Shown: positions 8,969 to 17,558, counted from the first letter of the stretch. The stretch is DNA of 64,000 nucleotides from SSEF01 sp964398485 (GCA_964398485.1 CAYNMD010000003.1:1-64000); one strand, 5' to 3'. The notes: generated from the sequence alone by a model not told the origin. Program-made: numbers and translations.

Positions 8969-9334
8969 ATGCCAAAAAAAGTTGAGACAGTAAGTGAATA
9001 TATCATGACAGCACCAGCTTGGGCGCGGCCGACGCTGCGAGAACTCCGTCGAGTGATTCGTGCCGCCGCTCCCAAGGCGAAGGAATCAATTAGTTATCAC
9101 ATGCCCTACTATGCCGAGGAAGGGCGCGTGGCGTATTTTGGAGCGTACCGAGATCACTGCAGTTTCCATTGGGTGAGTAGCGAGGACAAGCGAGAACTGA
9201 GTGAGGTTCTGAAAAAAGTGAAAGTAGCAGGGAGTACGCTGCATATTCCGCGCGGGGAGCGGGTACCGGTGAGAGTGATCACTCAATTGGTGCGAGCTCA
9301 TGTGAAACATAATCTCGCTAAAAAGAGAAGATAG
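8969..9334 (+). CDS. DUF1801 (YdhG-like) domain protein
   Basis: 121 residues matching the DUF1801 fold, whose members include a proposed intracellular iron chaperone. The features are LRELRRVIRAAAPKAKESISYHMPYY, then a VAYFGAYRDHCSFHW strand block and a C-terminal RVITQLVRAHVKHN helix. The biochemical role in bacteria is unsettled. It stands alone with no SD and precedes an AHSA1 protein. A second, different DUF1801 protein lies at 62163. Confidence 0.8.
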   Translation: MPKKVETVSEYIMTAPAWARPTLRELRRVIRAAAPKAKESISYHMPYYAEEGRVAYFGAYRDHCSFHWVSSEDKRELSEVLKKVKVAGSTLHIPRGERVPVRVITQLVRAHVKHNLAKKRR

Positions 9335-9395
9335 ACTTTTTCGGAGATGACTCTAAGAGTACTACAATTACTGACTAATCATTCTCTAAAAAAAT

Positions 9396-9881
9396 ATGCA
9401 TACAGCAGTTTTTACCAAAGATCTCGAACAGGGGACGCTTCGGGTCGAGCGCATGTTTGATGCCGCACCTGAGAAAGTGTGGCAGGCACATACACAGAGT
9501 GAGCTTCTTGGTGAATGGTGGGCACCCAAGCCATGGAAAGCCGTGACGGTCTCGATGGATTTTCGTGAGGGAGGGAAGTGGCTCTATTACATGCTCGGGC
9601 CCGAGGGTGAGCGGCATTACTGCACGCAGACCTATGAAACAATTGAGCCTGGGAAAAGCTTTATGGGTGAAGATTATTTTTGTGATGAAAACGGAGTGAA
9701 AAAAGAAGATATGCCCGTCTCTCACTGGACGATGCAGCTCGTGCCACAGGAAAATGGTACAGAGATGATAACGACGGTGCGTTATGCCAAAGCGGATGAT
9801 CTTCGCAAAGTAATTGAGATGGGCATGGAGGAGGGGTATGCCATGGGACTCAATCAGCTTGAGGCGTTCCTCAATAAATAA
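9396..9881 (+). CDS. SRPBCC / AHSA1-like domain protein
   Basis: 161 residues of the START/Bet v1-like fold. RMFDAAPEKVWQAHTQSELLGEWWAPKPW is the classic N-terminal AHSA1 signature, followed by FREGGKWLYYMLGPEG, and the C-terminal helix GMEEGYAMGLNQLEAFL closes the cavity. Bacterial members bind hydrophobic ligands of unknown identity. Seventeen bases separate it from the VOC gene, so they may be co-transcribed. Confidence 0.85.
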   Translation: MHTAVFTKDLEQGTLRVERMFDAAPEKVWQAHTQSELLGEWWAPKPWKAVTVSMDFREGGKWLYYMLGPEGERHYCTQTYETIEPGKSFMGEDYFCDENGVKKEDMPVSHWTMQLVPQENGTEMITTVRYAKADDLRKVIEMGMEEGYAMGLNQLEAFLNK

Positions 9882-9898
9882 TTTTCTATCTTTTATAT

Positions 9899-10333
9899 AT
9901 GGCCAGAGTCAGTACCTATCTCAATTTTACTAATCAAACAGAGCAGGCTTTCCATTTTTATCAAGAAGTGTTTGGGACACAATTGGTTGGCGAAGTGGCT
10001 CGTTTTGGAGACATACCACCTGCTGAGGGTATGCCGCCGCTTTCTGAGGAAGACAAACAGTTAGTCATGCATATGGAGCTCCCGATACTCGGTGGACATG
10101 TGCTTATGGGTACCGATGCTCCGGCTTCGATGGGCTTTGCGGTACAGCAGGGTAATGCTACTCACATCAATCTTGAACCAGATGCTCTAGAGGAAGCGAA
10201 GCGCTTGTTTGATGCGCTTTCTCAAGGGGGGAAAGTGGATATGCCTCTCCAAAAAATGTTTTGGGGTGCTCACTTTGCATCCTTTACGGATCGTTTTGGC
10301 GTGCACTGGATGATAAACTGTGCGGGAGCGTAG
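9899..10333 (+). CDS. PhnB-like VOC (glyoxalase-fold) protein
   Basis: 144 residues beginning VSTYLNFTNQTEQAFHFYQEVFGT, the standard PhnB/3-demethylubiquinone methyltransferase-like VOC opening. It continues with GGHVLMGTDAP and ends FWGAHFASFTDRFGVHWMIN. The protein forms a paired beta-alpha-beta3 cavity that in other members binds metal or antibiotics. Substrate unknown. It stands just before a YdeI/OmdA protein, a pairing common among small detoxification-type proteins. Confidence 0.85.
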   Translation: MARVSTYLNFTNQTEQAFHFYQEVFGTQLVGEVARFGDIPPAEGMPPLSEEDKQLVMHMELPILGGHVLMGTDAPASMGFAVQQGNATHINLEPDALEEAKRLFDALSQGGKVDMPLQKMFWGAHFASFTDRFGVHWMINCAGA

Positions 10334-10341
10334 GGAAGAGT

Positions 10342-10617
10342 ATGGGCGCGCTGCATCGAGTCCCTCAGGATCTCAAAGCAATTCTCGATAGTCAGTCTGA
10401 TGTACGAAAGCAGTGGGAGAGTCTCACTCCACTTGCGCGGAATGAGTGGGTTTGTTATGTCACCATCGTCAAGAAACCTGAAACGAGAGCGAGCCATCTC
10501 CAAAGACTCGTGAGTGATCTCCGTGGTGGTAAACGTCGTCCCTGCTGTTGGCCAGGCTGCCCACATCGTCGGCCCGAGGCTGCCAAATGGTTTGGTAAAA
10601 GAATGGCTAAAGTATAG
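10342..10617 (+). CDS. YdeI/OmdA-family protein (bacteriocin-protection-like)
   Basis: 91 residues. LARNEWVCYVTIVKKPETRASHLQRL and then GKRRPCCWPGCPHR are characteristic of the YdeI/OmdA family, with a Cys-Cys...Cys-His cluster that could bind metal. Named members are linked to outer-membrane entry and bacteriocin protection in Gram-negatives; that role may not carry over here. The ATG at this position was preferred over an in-frame upstream start that would run deep into the VOC gene; AGGGAAGAG just upstream may act as a weak SD. Confidence 0.8.
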   Translation: MGALHRVPQDLKAILDSQSDVRKQWESLTPLARNEWVCYVTIVKKPETRASHLQRLVSDLRGGKRRPCCWPGCPHRRPEAAKWFGKRMAKV

Positions 10618-10619
10618 AC

Positions 10620-11159
10620 ATGTTCCAGTACACTGTGCGAAAAAGACGAGGGGCCAAGTATCTCCGGTTGAGAGTAGTTCCTCCTGGTGAGATTATTATT
10701 TCCGCCCCGACCTGGCTCGGAGGAGAGGCGATCGAGCAGTTTCTCGAAGAAAAGGCAGCGTGGCTCCGGGCCAAGCTTTCTCTCGTGAAGCATATCCCTC
10801 GGCGCCGAACGAAAAGAGAAGAGCGGCGAGACTATGAAGAGAAAAAAGAAACAGCAAGAACTCTCGTAGAGGAGTGCGTGGTGAGACTCAATCAGGGCTA
10901 TCGGTTTCCGGTCGGTCGCATCACGATCCGCAATCAGAAAACTCGTTGGGGGAGCTGTTCGAGTCAGGGGAACCTGAGTTTTAATTACCGGATCGTTTAT
11001 CTTTCGCCGAGAGAACGAGACTATATCGTCGTACATGAACTCTGTCATCTCAAAGAAATGAATCACTCGCCTCGCTTTTGGGCGCTGGTGGAGAAAGCTA
11101 TGCCGGATTACCTGGTGCTGCGGCGACGCTTGCGAGAACAGGGGAAGCTTTTGTACTAG
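10620..11159 (+). CDS. YgjP-type M48 family metallopeptidase (DUF45)
   Basis: 179 residues. The zinc signature HELCHLKEMNHSPRFW (HExxH with a third ligand His six residues later) lies at about 140-155. It is preceded by TRWGSCSSQGNLSFNYR, the diagnostic YgjP/WLM block. It is predicted to be cytoplasmic, with no signal peptide. Physiological substrates are unknown; related Wss1-like enzymes process protein-DNA crosslinks. It begins 3 nt after the preceding gene. Confidence 0.88.
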   Translation: MFQYTVRKRRGAKYLRLRVVPPGEIIISAPTWLGGEAIEQFLEEKAAWLRAKLSLVKHIPRRRTKREERRDYEEKKETARTLVEECVVRLNQGYRFPVGRITIRNQKTRWGSCSSQGNLSFNYRIVYLSPRERDYIVVHELCHLKEMNHSPRFWALVEKAMPDYLVLRRRLREQGKLLY

Positions 11160-11163
11160 AACT

Positions 11164-11409
11164 ATGTATTTTCTCTATTTGCTCCAGTGCGCTGATGGGA
11201 CGCTCTACACGGGGATCACAACCGATCTCAAGCGGCGACTTGCCGAACACAACACTTCGCTTCGAGGGGCAAAATATACACGGGGTCGTCGGCCAGTGGT
11301 ACTTGTCTACAGTAAGAAGTTCCGCAGCCGCTGCGCCGCTTCGAGTGCCGAATCCCAAATGAAAAAACTTACTCGGGCGGAAAAGTTAGCTCTCTTTCAG
11401 GGTGAATAG
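11164..11409 (+). CDS. GIY-YIG nuclease-superfamily protein (YhbQ/UPF0213-like)
   Basis: 81 residues. YFLYLLQCADGTLYTGIT carries the split GIY-YIG motif (YLL...YTGIT), followed by LKRRLAEHN with the conserved Arg and a KYTRGRRPVVLVY strand. This is the stand-alone small form, with no DNA-binding extension. Members are suspected structure-specific nucleases in repair; function here is unproven. It begins 4 nt after the metallopeptidase gene. Confidence 0.88.
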   Translation: MYFLYLLQCADGTLYTGITTDLKRRLAEHNTSLRGAKYTRGRRPVVLVYSKKFRSRCAASSAESQMKKLTRAEKLALFQGE

Positions 11410-11411
11410 GG

Positions 11412-11417
11412 TATACT
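11412..11417 (+). promoter_or_regulatory. -10 box of the tspO promoter (TATACT)
   Basis: TATACT followed by GAAAAAAAG stands 21 nt before the tspO ATG. The same TATACT-purine-AAA pattern precedes four other genes in this window, which supports it as this organism's housekeeping promoter core. Confidence 0.6.
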
Positions 11418-11438
11418 GAAAAAAAGTATTTTGTTTTT

Positions 11439-11843
11439 ATGAATGCCAACAATGCATCAATGTGGTATGCGAGTCTGGTAAAGCCCTCCTGGGCACCGCC
11501 GGAATGGCTTTTTGGTCCAGTATGGACTGTGCTGTACGTCATTATTGCCGTCTCATTTGGCTATGTCGCCTGGCGGTATTTTCACAGGGCGCTTCCGGGG
11601 ATAGTCCTTCTTCCCTTTATACTCAATATAGTCTTCAACTTGCTCTTTTCGCCGATCCAATTTGGTCTTCGAAATAATGAATTAGCCGCACTGGACATCC
11701 TTCTTGTACTTGGGACACTGCTCTGGGCACTCATAGCCATCAGACCGTATGTGCCGTGGGTGAGTCTCGTTAATCTCCCGTACCTTATGTGGGTGAGTTT
11801 TGCTACGGTTCTCCAACTTACTATCACTTGGCTTAATCGCTAG
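11439..11843 (+). CDS. tspO: TspO/MBR-family membrane protein
   Basis: 134 residues with five predicted transmembrane helices. WYASLVKPSWAPPEWLFGPVWTVLY is the TspO loop-1 and helix-2 signature, and conserved Trp residues line the ligand pocket. TspO proteins bind porphyrins and other planar hydrophobic compounds and modulate stress responses. It is slightly shorter than typical 150-160-residue homologues. A TATACT -10 box lies upstream; there is no SD. Confidence 0.88.
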   Translation: MNANNASMWYASLVKPSWAPPEWLFGPVWTVLYVIIAVSFGYVAWRYFHRALPGIVLLPFILNIVFNLLFSPIQFGLRNNELAALDILLVLGTLLWALIAIRPYVPWVSLVNLPYLMWVSFATVLQLTITWLNR

Positions 11844-11903
11844 GCCATTTCGAAAAGAGCTCTCATGATATACTGGAGGCGCTGATTTGATAAAGCTAAA
11901 TGT

Positions 11904-12278
11904 ATGGCAAAATATGTCGATGGATTTGTGCTGCTGGTACCTAAGAAAAACCTCGAGGCGTACAAGAAAATGGCCAAAGAGGGTGGAAAGCTCTGGAAGG
12001 AATACGGAGCGCTTGATTACAAAGAGTGTCTTATCGATGACGAGAAGCCTCAAGGGGTAGCCGTAACTTTTCGTAAATTGACTCAGGCGAAGCCAAGCGA
12101 AGTAATCGTCTTTTCATTTATCACCTATCGTTCCAAAAAACAGCGCGATGAGATCAATGCTAAGGTGTGGGCTTATTACGACAAGAAATATGCTGGCGAC
12201 GAGCATCCGCCCATGCCGTTTGATATGAATCGCATGTCTTTTGCTGGTTTCGAAGCCTTTGTGGACATGGCATCATAA
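11904..12278 (+). CDS. DUF1428 family protein
   Basis: 124 residues starting YVDGFVLLVPKKNLEAYKKMAKEGGKLWKEYGAL and ending MPFDMNRMSFAGFEAFVD, both hallmark segments of the DUF1428 dimeric alpha-beta barrel family (YbaA-like). Function unknown. It stands alone in the small-protein run, with no SD. Confidence 0.85.
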   Translation: MAKYVDGFVLLVPKKNLEAYKKMAKEGGKLWKEYGALDYKECLIDDEKPQGVAVTFRKLTQAKPSEVIVFSFITYRSKKQRDEINAKVWAYYDKKYAGDEHPPMPFDMNRMSFAGFEAFVDMAS

Positions 12279-12317
12279 AATTCCTTTTGAAAGAGAGGCT
12301 AGTGCTACAATAAAAGC

Positions 12318-12827
12318 ATGGATACTCTCTCGCATGCTTTGTATGGTGGTGTCGCTTTTGGTCGCCGCAGCCGGTGGAGTTATTGGCTGGCTTTCTTTTT
12401 TGGGATGGCGCCTGATCTTTTTTCGTTTGGTCTCTTTTTCCTTACTAATCTCTTCGGTATTACCGAGCGTCCTGATTGGTCAGCGGGGCCGCCACCAGAG
12501 TCGCTTATCCCAGGATATGTTCATGGGATGTACGACATTACTCATAGTCTGGTCGTTTTTGCTGTAGTTTTTGCTGTAGTCTGGATTATTCGGCACCGAC
12601 CATTATGGGAAATGCTTGGTTGGCCGCTCCATATCCTCGTGGACATCCCGACCCATTCTTCGGAGTTTTTTCCGACACCTTTTCTGTGGCCGATTTCCGA
12701 CTTTCATGTTGATGGTTATCCATGGAGTCGTCCAGAAATTTTTATTCCCAATGTTCTGTTGCTCATAGCTCTCTACGTCTGGTTTTGGTGGAAACGAAGG
12801 AAACAGCAAGAATCAAAAATGCTATGA
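12318..12827 (+). CDS. Membrane-bound metal-dependent hydrolase-like protein (YdjM-related)
   Basis: 169 residues. MDTLSHALYGG (His6), GMAPDLFSF, then HGMYDITHSLVVF and PLHILVDIPTHSSEFFPTPFLWP carry the paired Asp/His motifs of the YdjM/DUF457 integral membrane family. Four to five transmembrane segments are predicted. Its stop overlaps the next ATG by 4 nt, so the two are likely coupled. The enzymatic activity of the family is inferred from metal-ligand-like motifs only. Confidence 0.75.
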   Translation: MDTLSHALYGGVAFGRRSRWSYWLAFFFGMAPDLFSFGLFFLTNLFGITERPDWSAGPPPESLIPGYVHGMYDITHSLVVFAVVFAVVWIIRHRPLWEMLGWPLHILVDIPTHSSEFFPTPFLWPISDFHVDGYPWSRPEIFIPNVLLLIALYVWFWWKRRKQQESKML

Positions 12828-13096
12828 AAAGATACTGCTACCTTATTTTGTTTATGGTCCTTGGGTTTCTCGTAGCTACTTTGATTCATGGTGTTCTCGA
12901 GATCCCCCTTCTTTTCTGGGTGCAAGCTGATCTTGAGATGGGTCAAACCAATTGGCTTTGGGAAATTTGGCCAATGACTCATCAAATAGGGGGTGTGTTT
13001 TTGTGGCTCAGTGGGACAGTAGTCGGATTTTTCTTGGGAAAAAAATTTTGGCGCATACTCTATATCGAAAAGCGCTACGGGACTCCGCGGTGGTAG
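12824..13096 (+). CDS. Small membrane protein, coupled to the YdjM-like gene
   Basis: 90 residues with two to three transmembrane segments (about 5-25, 45-60, 63-78) and a basic C-terminus. The ATG overlaps the upstream stop (ATGA). No family recognised. Confidence 0.6.
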   Translation: MKRYCYLILFMVLGFLVATLIHGVLEIPLLFWVQADLEMGQTNWLWEIWPMTHQIGGVFLWLSGTVVGFFLGKKFWRILYIEKRYGTPRW

Positions 13097-13102
13097 CGCT
13101 TG

Positions 13103-13140
13103 AGAAAATATTTTGACCCGAAGCAGTGTTCTGCAACGGG
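13103..13140 (-). terminator. Intrinsic terminator of the small minus-strand gene
   Basis: On the minus strand, CCCG-tt-GCAG-aaca-CTGC-tt-CGGG forms a symmetrical hairpin, followed by TCAAAATATTTT. It sits directly after the stop of the 73-aa gene. Confidence 0.7.
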
Positions 13141-13147
13141 CCATGGG

Positions 13148-13369
13148 TTAGTTGACGAATTCATCGCCACCCTCGTCAGTCGAGGTGCGATTGACTGCTT
13201 TGGGATACTGATCAATCATTCCAACCCCAAAGAGTCTGGGATGCTGAGCGATTAGCACCCCGAGTGCTTCGCTAGGAGTGCCTCCTTCGTGGCCTGAGTG
13301 AGCGTTCTCGTTCTCATGAGCGTAAGCCTGATAGCCGGTAAGGGTTCGACGTATGATTATTTTGATCAT
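13148..13369 (-). CDS. Orphan small protein, 73 aa, SD-bearing
   Basis: An unrecognised short soluble protein: an amphipathic beta start (IKIIIRRTLTGYQAYA), then His/Glu-rich sequence, then GGTPSEALGVLIAQHPRLFGV. The TPSEALG-LI pattern resembles helices in small HicB-like domains, but this is not enough to assign. The start is well supported by GAGGAG four bases upstream, and a terminator hairpin follows. It is one of the SD-bearing orphan genes placed singly between core operons, and is divergent from mutY. Confidence 0.6.
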   Translation of the reverse strand: MIKIIIRRTLTGYQAYAHENENAHSGHEGGTPSEALGVLIAQHPRLFGVGMIDQYPKAVNRTSTDEGGDEFVN

Positions 13370-13413
13370 CCAGACTCCTCTTCGGGAAGATTTCTGTCAA
13401 CGTATTCCGCATC

Positions 13414-13443
13414 TTGCTCGAGCGGGAGAGGGCAGTGTACAAT
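13414..13443 (+). promoter_or_regulatory. Promoter of mutY
   Basis: TTGCTC and TACAAT with an 18-bp spacer; the -10 ends 12 nt before the mutY ATG. Confidence 0.5.
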
Positions 13444-13455
13444 GACGGCATTCTT

Positions 13456-14445
13456 ATGTCAATTCGAACTGAACGTATCAATTTTTTCCGGCAGACTGTC
13501 CTAGATTTTCTCGAGAAATCTGGACGCTCTGAACTTCCTTGGCGGAAGAAAAAAATCACTCCTTATGAAGTGTGGGTGTCTGAGGTTATGCTGCAGCAGA
13601 CCCAGGTATCGCGTGTTATTGACTATTATCGTCGCTTCCTCAAACGTTTTCCAACGGTAGAGAAACTAGCACAGGCTCATTGGGAAGTATTCCTTCCTTA
13701 CTATGAGGGGCTTGGCTACTATGCTCGGGGTCGGAATATGCTCCGAACGGCGAAGGCATTGGTAAAGGAGTACGGAGGACGATTTCCTCGAACAGTGTCA
13801 GAGCTGGAGCAGCTACCTGGTATTGGACCATATACAGCAAGGGCTATTGCCAGTTTTGCCTACGATGCCTCAGAGTTAGCGTGGGATACTAACCTCAAGC
13901 GAGTGCTTGGACGTTTCTTCTTTGGTGGGAAGGATCGAGTGGGAGAGGAAGAGATGATTATGTTGAACAAAACCCTTGGAAAGGGAGCGCGAGAACTCAA
14001 TGCTGCTCTTATGGATTTTGGGAGCGCCCTCTGCACGGCTCGGCCAAAATGTGCGAATTGCCCTCTCCAAAAGCGGTGTCAGTATTTCAAAGATCGGGGA
14101 AAACAAGAATTAGGGGCTCTTGTAAAAAAGGCAGCAGGATCTCAGAAGAAGGGGGATCAATCGCTCGTATTTTTACACGAGCGGCATCAACGCTATTTTT
14201 CGTCTCAAACAAAGCATTATCGGCCATTTCTTTTGCCCCCGGGGTATCTTACACGAGCTGCTATCAAAGAATTTTTTTTGAAAGAGTATAACCTTTCGGT
14301 GGCGGTACGCCCACCACACAGCGTGGCAATTCTTGGGGGAGTATCAGTATCCCTGGTCCATGCTCAGATTTTACTTGGAGAGCCCTCTTTCTCTGTTTTT
14401 CCCAAATCGGCCGTTGTCGAGTATACTAAAAGGGAAAAATTATAG
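13456..14445 (+). CDS. mutY: A/G-specific adenine DNA glycosylase
   Basis: A 329-residue base-excision repair enzyme removing adenine opposite 8-oxoguanine. Visible features: catalytic Glu in VSEVMLQQTQ, helix-hairpin-helix LPGIGPYTARAI, Asp in AWDTNLKRVLGR, and the [4Fe-4S] cluster ligands C193-x6-C199-x2-C202-x5-C208. The C-terminal 100 residues form a MutT-like 8-oxoG recognition domain. The usual DGNV is DTNL here. An upstream in-frame TTG was rejected because it precedes the -10 box. Confidence 0.93.
   Translation: MSIRTERINFFRQTVLDFLEKSGRSELPWRKKKITPYEVWVSEVMLQQTQVSRVIDYYRRFLKRFPTVEKLAQAHWEVFLPYYEGLGYYARGRNMLRTAKALVKEYGGRFPRTVSELEQLPGIGPYTARAIASFAYDASELAWDTNLKRVLGRFFFGGKDRVGEEEMIMLNKTLGKGARELNAALMDFGSALCTARPKCANCPLQKRCQYFKDRGKQELGALVKKAAGSQKKGDQSLVFLHERHQRYFSSQTKHYRPFLLPPGYLTRAAIKEFFLKEYNLSVAVRPPHSVAILGGVSVSLVHAQILLGEPSFSVFPKSAVVEYTKREKL
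14422..14427 (+). promoter_or_regulatory. -10 box of the AI-2E-family gene promoter (TATACT)
   Basis: TATACTAAAAG lies inside the end of mutY, 26 nt before the next ATG; same core as the other TATACT promoters listed. Confidence 0.5.
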
Positions 14446-14453
14446 GTACGCTT

Positions 14454-15512
14454 ATGCAAGTACGCCAGCTGAATGTGTATTTCTTCTTCTTTCTCCTTAT
14501 CGGCGGATCAGTGGTGGCGTTTTATATTTTCCAGCCATTTTTGACAGCTATTCTGGCTGCCGCCATTCTCTCTATTTTGTTCAAGCCACTCTATCGATTC
14601 CTTACCCAATCTTTCCGAGGGAGTGAAATCTGGGGTTCATTTGCTGCCTGTCTCGCGGTTGCTCTCCTGATCGTAACCCCGATTATTGTTACGTTGTCAT
14701 TGGCAGTAGTTGAGGCCAATAATCTCTACCAAACTATTGCTCAGGACCAAACCATTGACGAGCTTATTCACTCAGGTGTTGGTTATCTCAATAGTCAGCC
14801 GCTTACTCATTATGTATTTAGCGAGGAAATTCTCAATCCTGATAAAATCGCGAGTGATATCAAGACTTTTGGAACCAATGCCCTGAGTATTCTTCAGACG
14901 GCTTATCAGAGTGTAACGCACTTCTTCTTCTGGACGTTTATTATGTTTTTCACCCTGTTTTATCTCTTTATCGATGGAGAGAATGCCTTCCGATATCTCT
15001 TGCGGCTGTCGCCACTCAAGAATGAACACGAGAAGTTGTTGACCGAGAAATTTATCTCTATCAGTCGAGCTACTCTCAAAGGGACATTGGTGGTAGGGAC
15101 GGTCCAAGGACTTCTCGGAGGGATCGCTTTTTGGATAGTGGGAGTGCCATCGCCAGCTATTTGGGGCCTTATGATGATTCTTCTTTCGATGATTCCACTG
15201 ATTGGTTCAGCTCTCATCTGGCTTCCAGCAGCCCTCTTCCTCCTCTTAATTGGTGATATTTGGCAGGGGGTCTTCCTTTTGGCTGTTGGCTTTGGTGTGA
15301 TCTCTGTTATCGACAATATTTTACGGCCACGCTTTGTGGGGAAGGATACACAGATGCATCCTCTGATGATTTTCTTTGCTATTATCGGAGGGATCACTTA
15401 TTTTGGTCTCCCAGGGTTTGTGATTGGACCCATCTTTATTTCCCTTTTCCTCGCTCTGTGGGAAATCTATGCTGTTGAGTTCAAGACCCAGCTTGAGCAG
15501 TTTAACGCTTAA
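14454..15512 (+). CDS. AI-2E family / PerM-like transporter
   Basis: 352-residue polytopic membrane protein with about eight helices. The hydrophobic start FFFFLLIGGSVVAFYIFQPF, the long periplasmic or cytoplasmic segment at about 85-160, and the C-terminal LRPRFVGKDTQMHPLMIFFAIIGG...FGLPGFVIGPI block are diagnostic of the AI-2E/PerM family. Members export autoinducer-2 or act as Na+/H+ antiporters; the substrate here is unknown. lgt follows after 11 nt. Confidence 0.9.
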   Translation: MQVRQLNVYFFFFLLIGGSVVAFYIFQPFLTAILAAAILSILFKPLYRFLTQSFRGSEIWGSFAACLAVALLIVTPIIVTLSLAVVEANNLYQTIAQDQTIDELIHSGVGYLNSQPLTHYVFSEEILNPDKIASDIKTFGTNALSILQTAYQSVTHFFFWTFIMFFTLFYLFIDGENAFRYLLRLSPLKNEHEKLLTEKFISISRATLKGTLVVGTVQGLLGGIAFWIVGVPSPAIWGLMMILLSMIPLIGSALIWLPAALFLLLIGDIWQGVFLLAVGFGVISVIDNILRPRFVGKDTQMHPLMIFFAIIGGITYFGLPGFVIGPIFISLFLALWEIYAVEFKTQLEQFNA

Positions 15513-15523
15513 GCCCATTTCTT

Positions 15524-16345
15524 ATGATTGAGTGGTGGCAGACGCTTCCTCAGTTTATTGATCCAGTTGCCTTTTCTCCGTTTGGGTTTCCAATTCCTTG
15601 GTACACCATCTGTTATCTTCTGGGGGTTATTTTTGCAACCATTTTTTTTGTGAGTCTTTTGAGGCGCAAGGGGCTAGTGATTTCCGAAGATGGAACCATA
15701 GAGCTCATCGTTTCAGTACTCTGGGGAGTAATTATTGGAGCTCGACTTGGCTATGTGCTCTTCTATGGAGATAGTAGTTATTGGGAGGAACCATGGAGGA
15801 TTATTTCCCCATACGACTTTACTCTGGGTGAATGGATAGGTATCCGGGGACTCAGTTTTCATGGTGGACTTATCGGAGGAGCAATTGGTTTGTGGCGATT
15901 CACTCGTGAAGGAAACAGGGATTTTTGGGGAATAGCGGATGCTTTGGTACAAGCGGTACCTATTGGGATTTTATTTGGCCGGTTGGGGAATTTTTTGAAT
16001 CATGAAATTCCGGGCAAAATTACGGAACTCGCTATAGGCATGCAGTGGTTTTTAGAGGAGGGGGTATTGCGCCATCCCGTGACGCTCTATGAGGCACTTG
16101 CTGAAGGAGGGTTACTCTTTTTCTTCTTGGTGCTGGTCAATCGATTACAGGCGAGGTCTGGTAACGTTACAGCCCTCTTTCTTATTGGATATGGAGTGAT
16201 TCGGTTTGTTATGGAATTTTTTCGTGAGGTAAGCATCATTCAGAGTCTGGGTATTACTGCAGGCCAGGCACTATCAACAGTACTTGTTTTATGGGGAGTA
16301 CTCCTTCTTTTTAGGCAATCTCGCCAACCGCTTGTGGTACAATAG
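15524..16345 (+). CDS. lgt: Prolipoprotein diacylglyceryl transferase
   Basis: A 273-residue integral membrane enzyme that moves diacylglycerol from phosphatidylglycerol to the lipobox cysteine of prolipoproteins. GIRGLSFHGGLIGG contains the essential His, and GRLGNFLNHEIPGK is the Lgt signature; seven helices are predicted. One likely substrate is the small lipoprotein encoded at 62676. Confidence 0.95.
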   Translation: MIEWWQTLPQFIDPVAFSPFGFPIPWYTICYLLGVIFATIFFVSLLRRKGLVISEDGTIELIVSVLWGVIIGARLGYVLFYGDSSYWEEPWRIISPYDFTLGEWIGIRGLSFHGGLIGGAIGLWRFTREGNRDFWGIADALVQAVPIGILFGRLGNFLNHEIPGKITELAIGMQWFLEEGVLRHPVTLYEALAEGGLLFFFLVLVNRLQARSGNVTALFLIGYGVIRFVMEFFREVSIIQSLGITAGQALSTVLVLWGVLLLFRQSRQPLVVQ

Positions 16346-16391
16346 AAGGGTATAGTTTCTCGAGATCTTCTCTATAGAGCACGCTTCTATC

Positions 16392-17390
16392 ATGCGTCGA
16401 TCATACCAAAATCAACATCACGAACCATTATCTACTCGCCGTATTCTTGATGGTGTAGTACGGGGTGTTTTTGACACACCGAAGCCAGTTCATTTTGAGA
16501 ACAAGCCACTGGTTACTCCACCAATGGTACGAGCCAGGAGACAGCTTGATGCTGTGCTGCTTCGAGAAAAAGAAAAGCGGGGCTGGTCATATCGAACGTC
16601 TCGAGTGGCGAGAGTGCTCTTTTTTCGTCGGCTTCAGATATGGAATCGAAGATTTATGCGACGCCTGGGCCGTTTTCTCCCTGATTTTGACGGTATCCCG
16701 CCTAAAAAAGCTCTGTATGCATCCCTTATTGGAGGGGTAAGTTTTGGCATGGTAGCCATGTCAATGTTTCAGGGTTTTACCGATAAAAATGCCGAGGCTA
16801 TGCCGGTAGCCACTGTTGCAGAACCTGCTTCTCAAGAAGTGATTAGTCGCGAGCTTGGTATCGAAAATCAAAGGTATAATCCAGATAATGATATTTTCCT
16901 TCAATTCTTCACTGAATCTGAAAAAGAGGAGTACGGTGAGCAAATTCGTTCACTGGTGGCTGGGTATCCAATCGAGGACATGCTCCCTTATATTTTGGAA
17001 AAGGATCGGGTAGTAGCTGCTTTTTTGGTTGGTATCGCCAAGAAAGAGTCTAACTGGGGGAAACGTGTACCAGTCTTGGATGGTCAGGATTGCTTTAACT
17101 ATTGGGGCTACCGAGGTGTGCGGCGACTGATGGGTACGGGTGGACATACCTGCTTTAATAGTCGTAAAGATGCTGTTGATACGGTAGCTAGTCGTTTGGA
17201 AAAACTCATCCATTCTAACAAACTGGATACTCCGGCTAAGATGATTATCTGGAAGTGTGGGTATAGTTGTGATGGACATAGTCGTGAGAGTGTTCGCAAG
17301 TGGATCGCTGATGTTGATATGTATTTCCAGGAGCTTCAGGGAACGGATGAAGAGGATGGTTTAGTGATGAATCCAGCAGTTACTCCATAG
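16392..17390 (+). CDS. Membrane-anchored lysozyme-like protein, paralogue 1
   Basis: 332 residues: basic N-terminal cytoplasmic part, one transmembrane helix near 113-130 (SLIGGVSFGMVAMSMF) and an external C-terminal domain. That domain, shared with the paralogue 1.3 kb downstream, has GIAKKESNWGKR with a candidate catalytic Glu, CFNYWGYRG, and WKCGYSCDGHSRESVRKWIADV. The pattern resembles lysozyme-superfamily/glucosaminidase-type cell-wall hydrolases, but the exact family is not certain. Paired cysteines suggest oxidative folding outside the cell. Confidence 0.6.
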   Translation: MRRSYQNQHHEPLSTRRILDGVVRGVFDTPKPVHFENKPLVTPPMVRARRQLDAVLLREKEKRGWSYRTSRVARVLFFRRLQIWNRRFMRRLGRFLPDFDGIPPKKALYASLIGGVSFGMVAMSMFQGFTDKNAEAMPVATVAEPASQEVISRELGIENQRYNPDNDIFLQFFTESEKEEYGEQIRSLVAGYPIEDMLPYILEKDRVVAAFLVGIAKKESNWGKRVPVLDGQDCFNYWGYRGVRRLMGTGGHTCFNSRKDAVDTVASRLEKLIHSNKLDTPAKMIIWKCGYSCDGHSRESVRKWIADVDMYFQELQGTDEEDGLVMNPAVTP

Positions 17391-17430
17391 GTGTTCGGTC
17401 GAGAGAGGGTTTTATAGAGAAAAAAACAAT

Positions 17431-17523
17431 ATGCAAGAAATGAAACTTGATCTTAGGCGGGTGGCCCCACTCGCGTTAGGGCTTACTACATTGGCTGTGA
17501 TGGCGGCTTTTCTTTTGGCCTAA
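17431..17523 (+). CDS. 30-residue single-helix peptide
   Basis: A short frame between the two lysozyme-like paralogues. It encodes a charged N-terminus (QEMKLDLRR) and one hydrophobic helix ending in LLA. It is placed 40 nt after the upstream stop and directly before a terminator. Too short to assign; it could be a small membrane peptide or chance. Confidence 0.35.
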   Translation: MQEMKLDLRRVAPLALGLTTLAVMAAFLLA

Positions 17524-17558
17524 CTCTTCTTTTGAACCGAGTCTGGCTGGTTTTTACC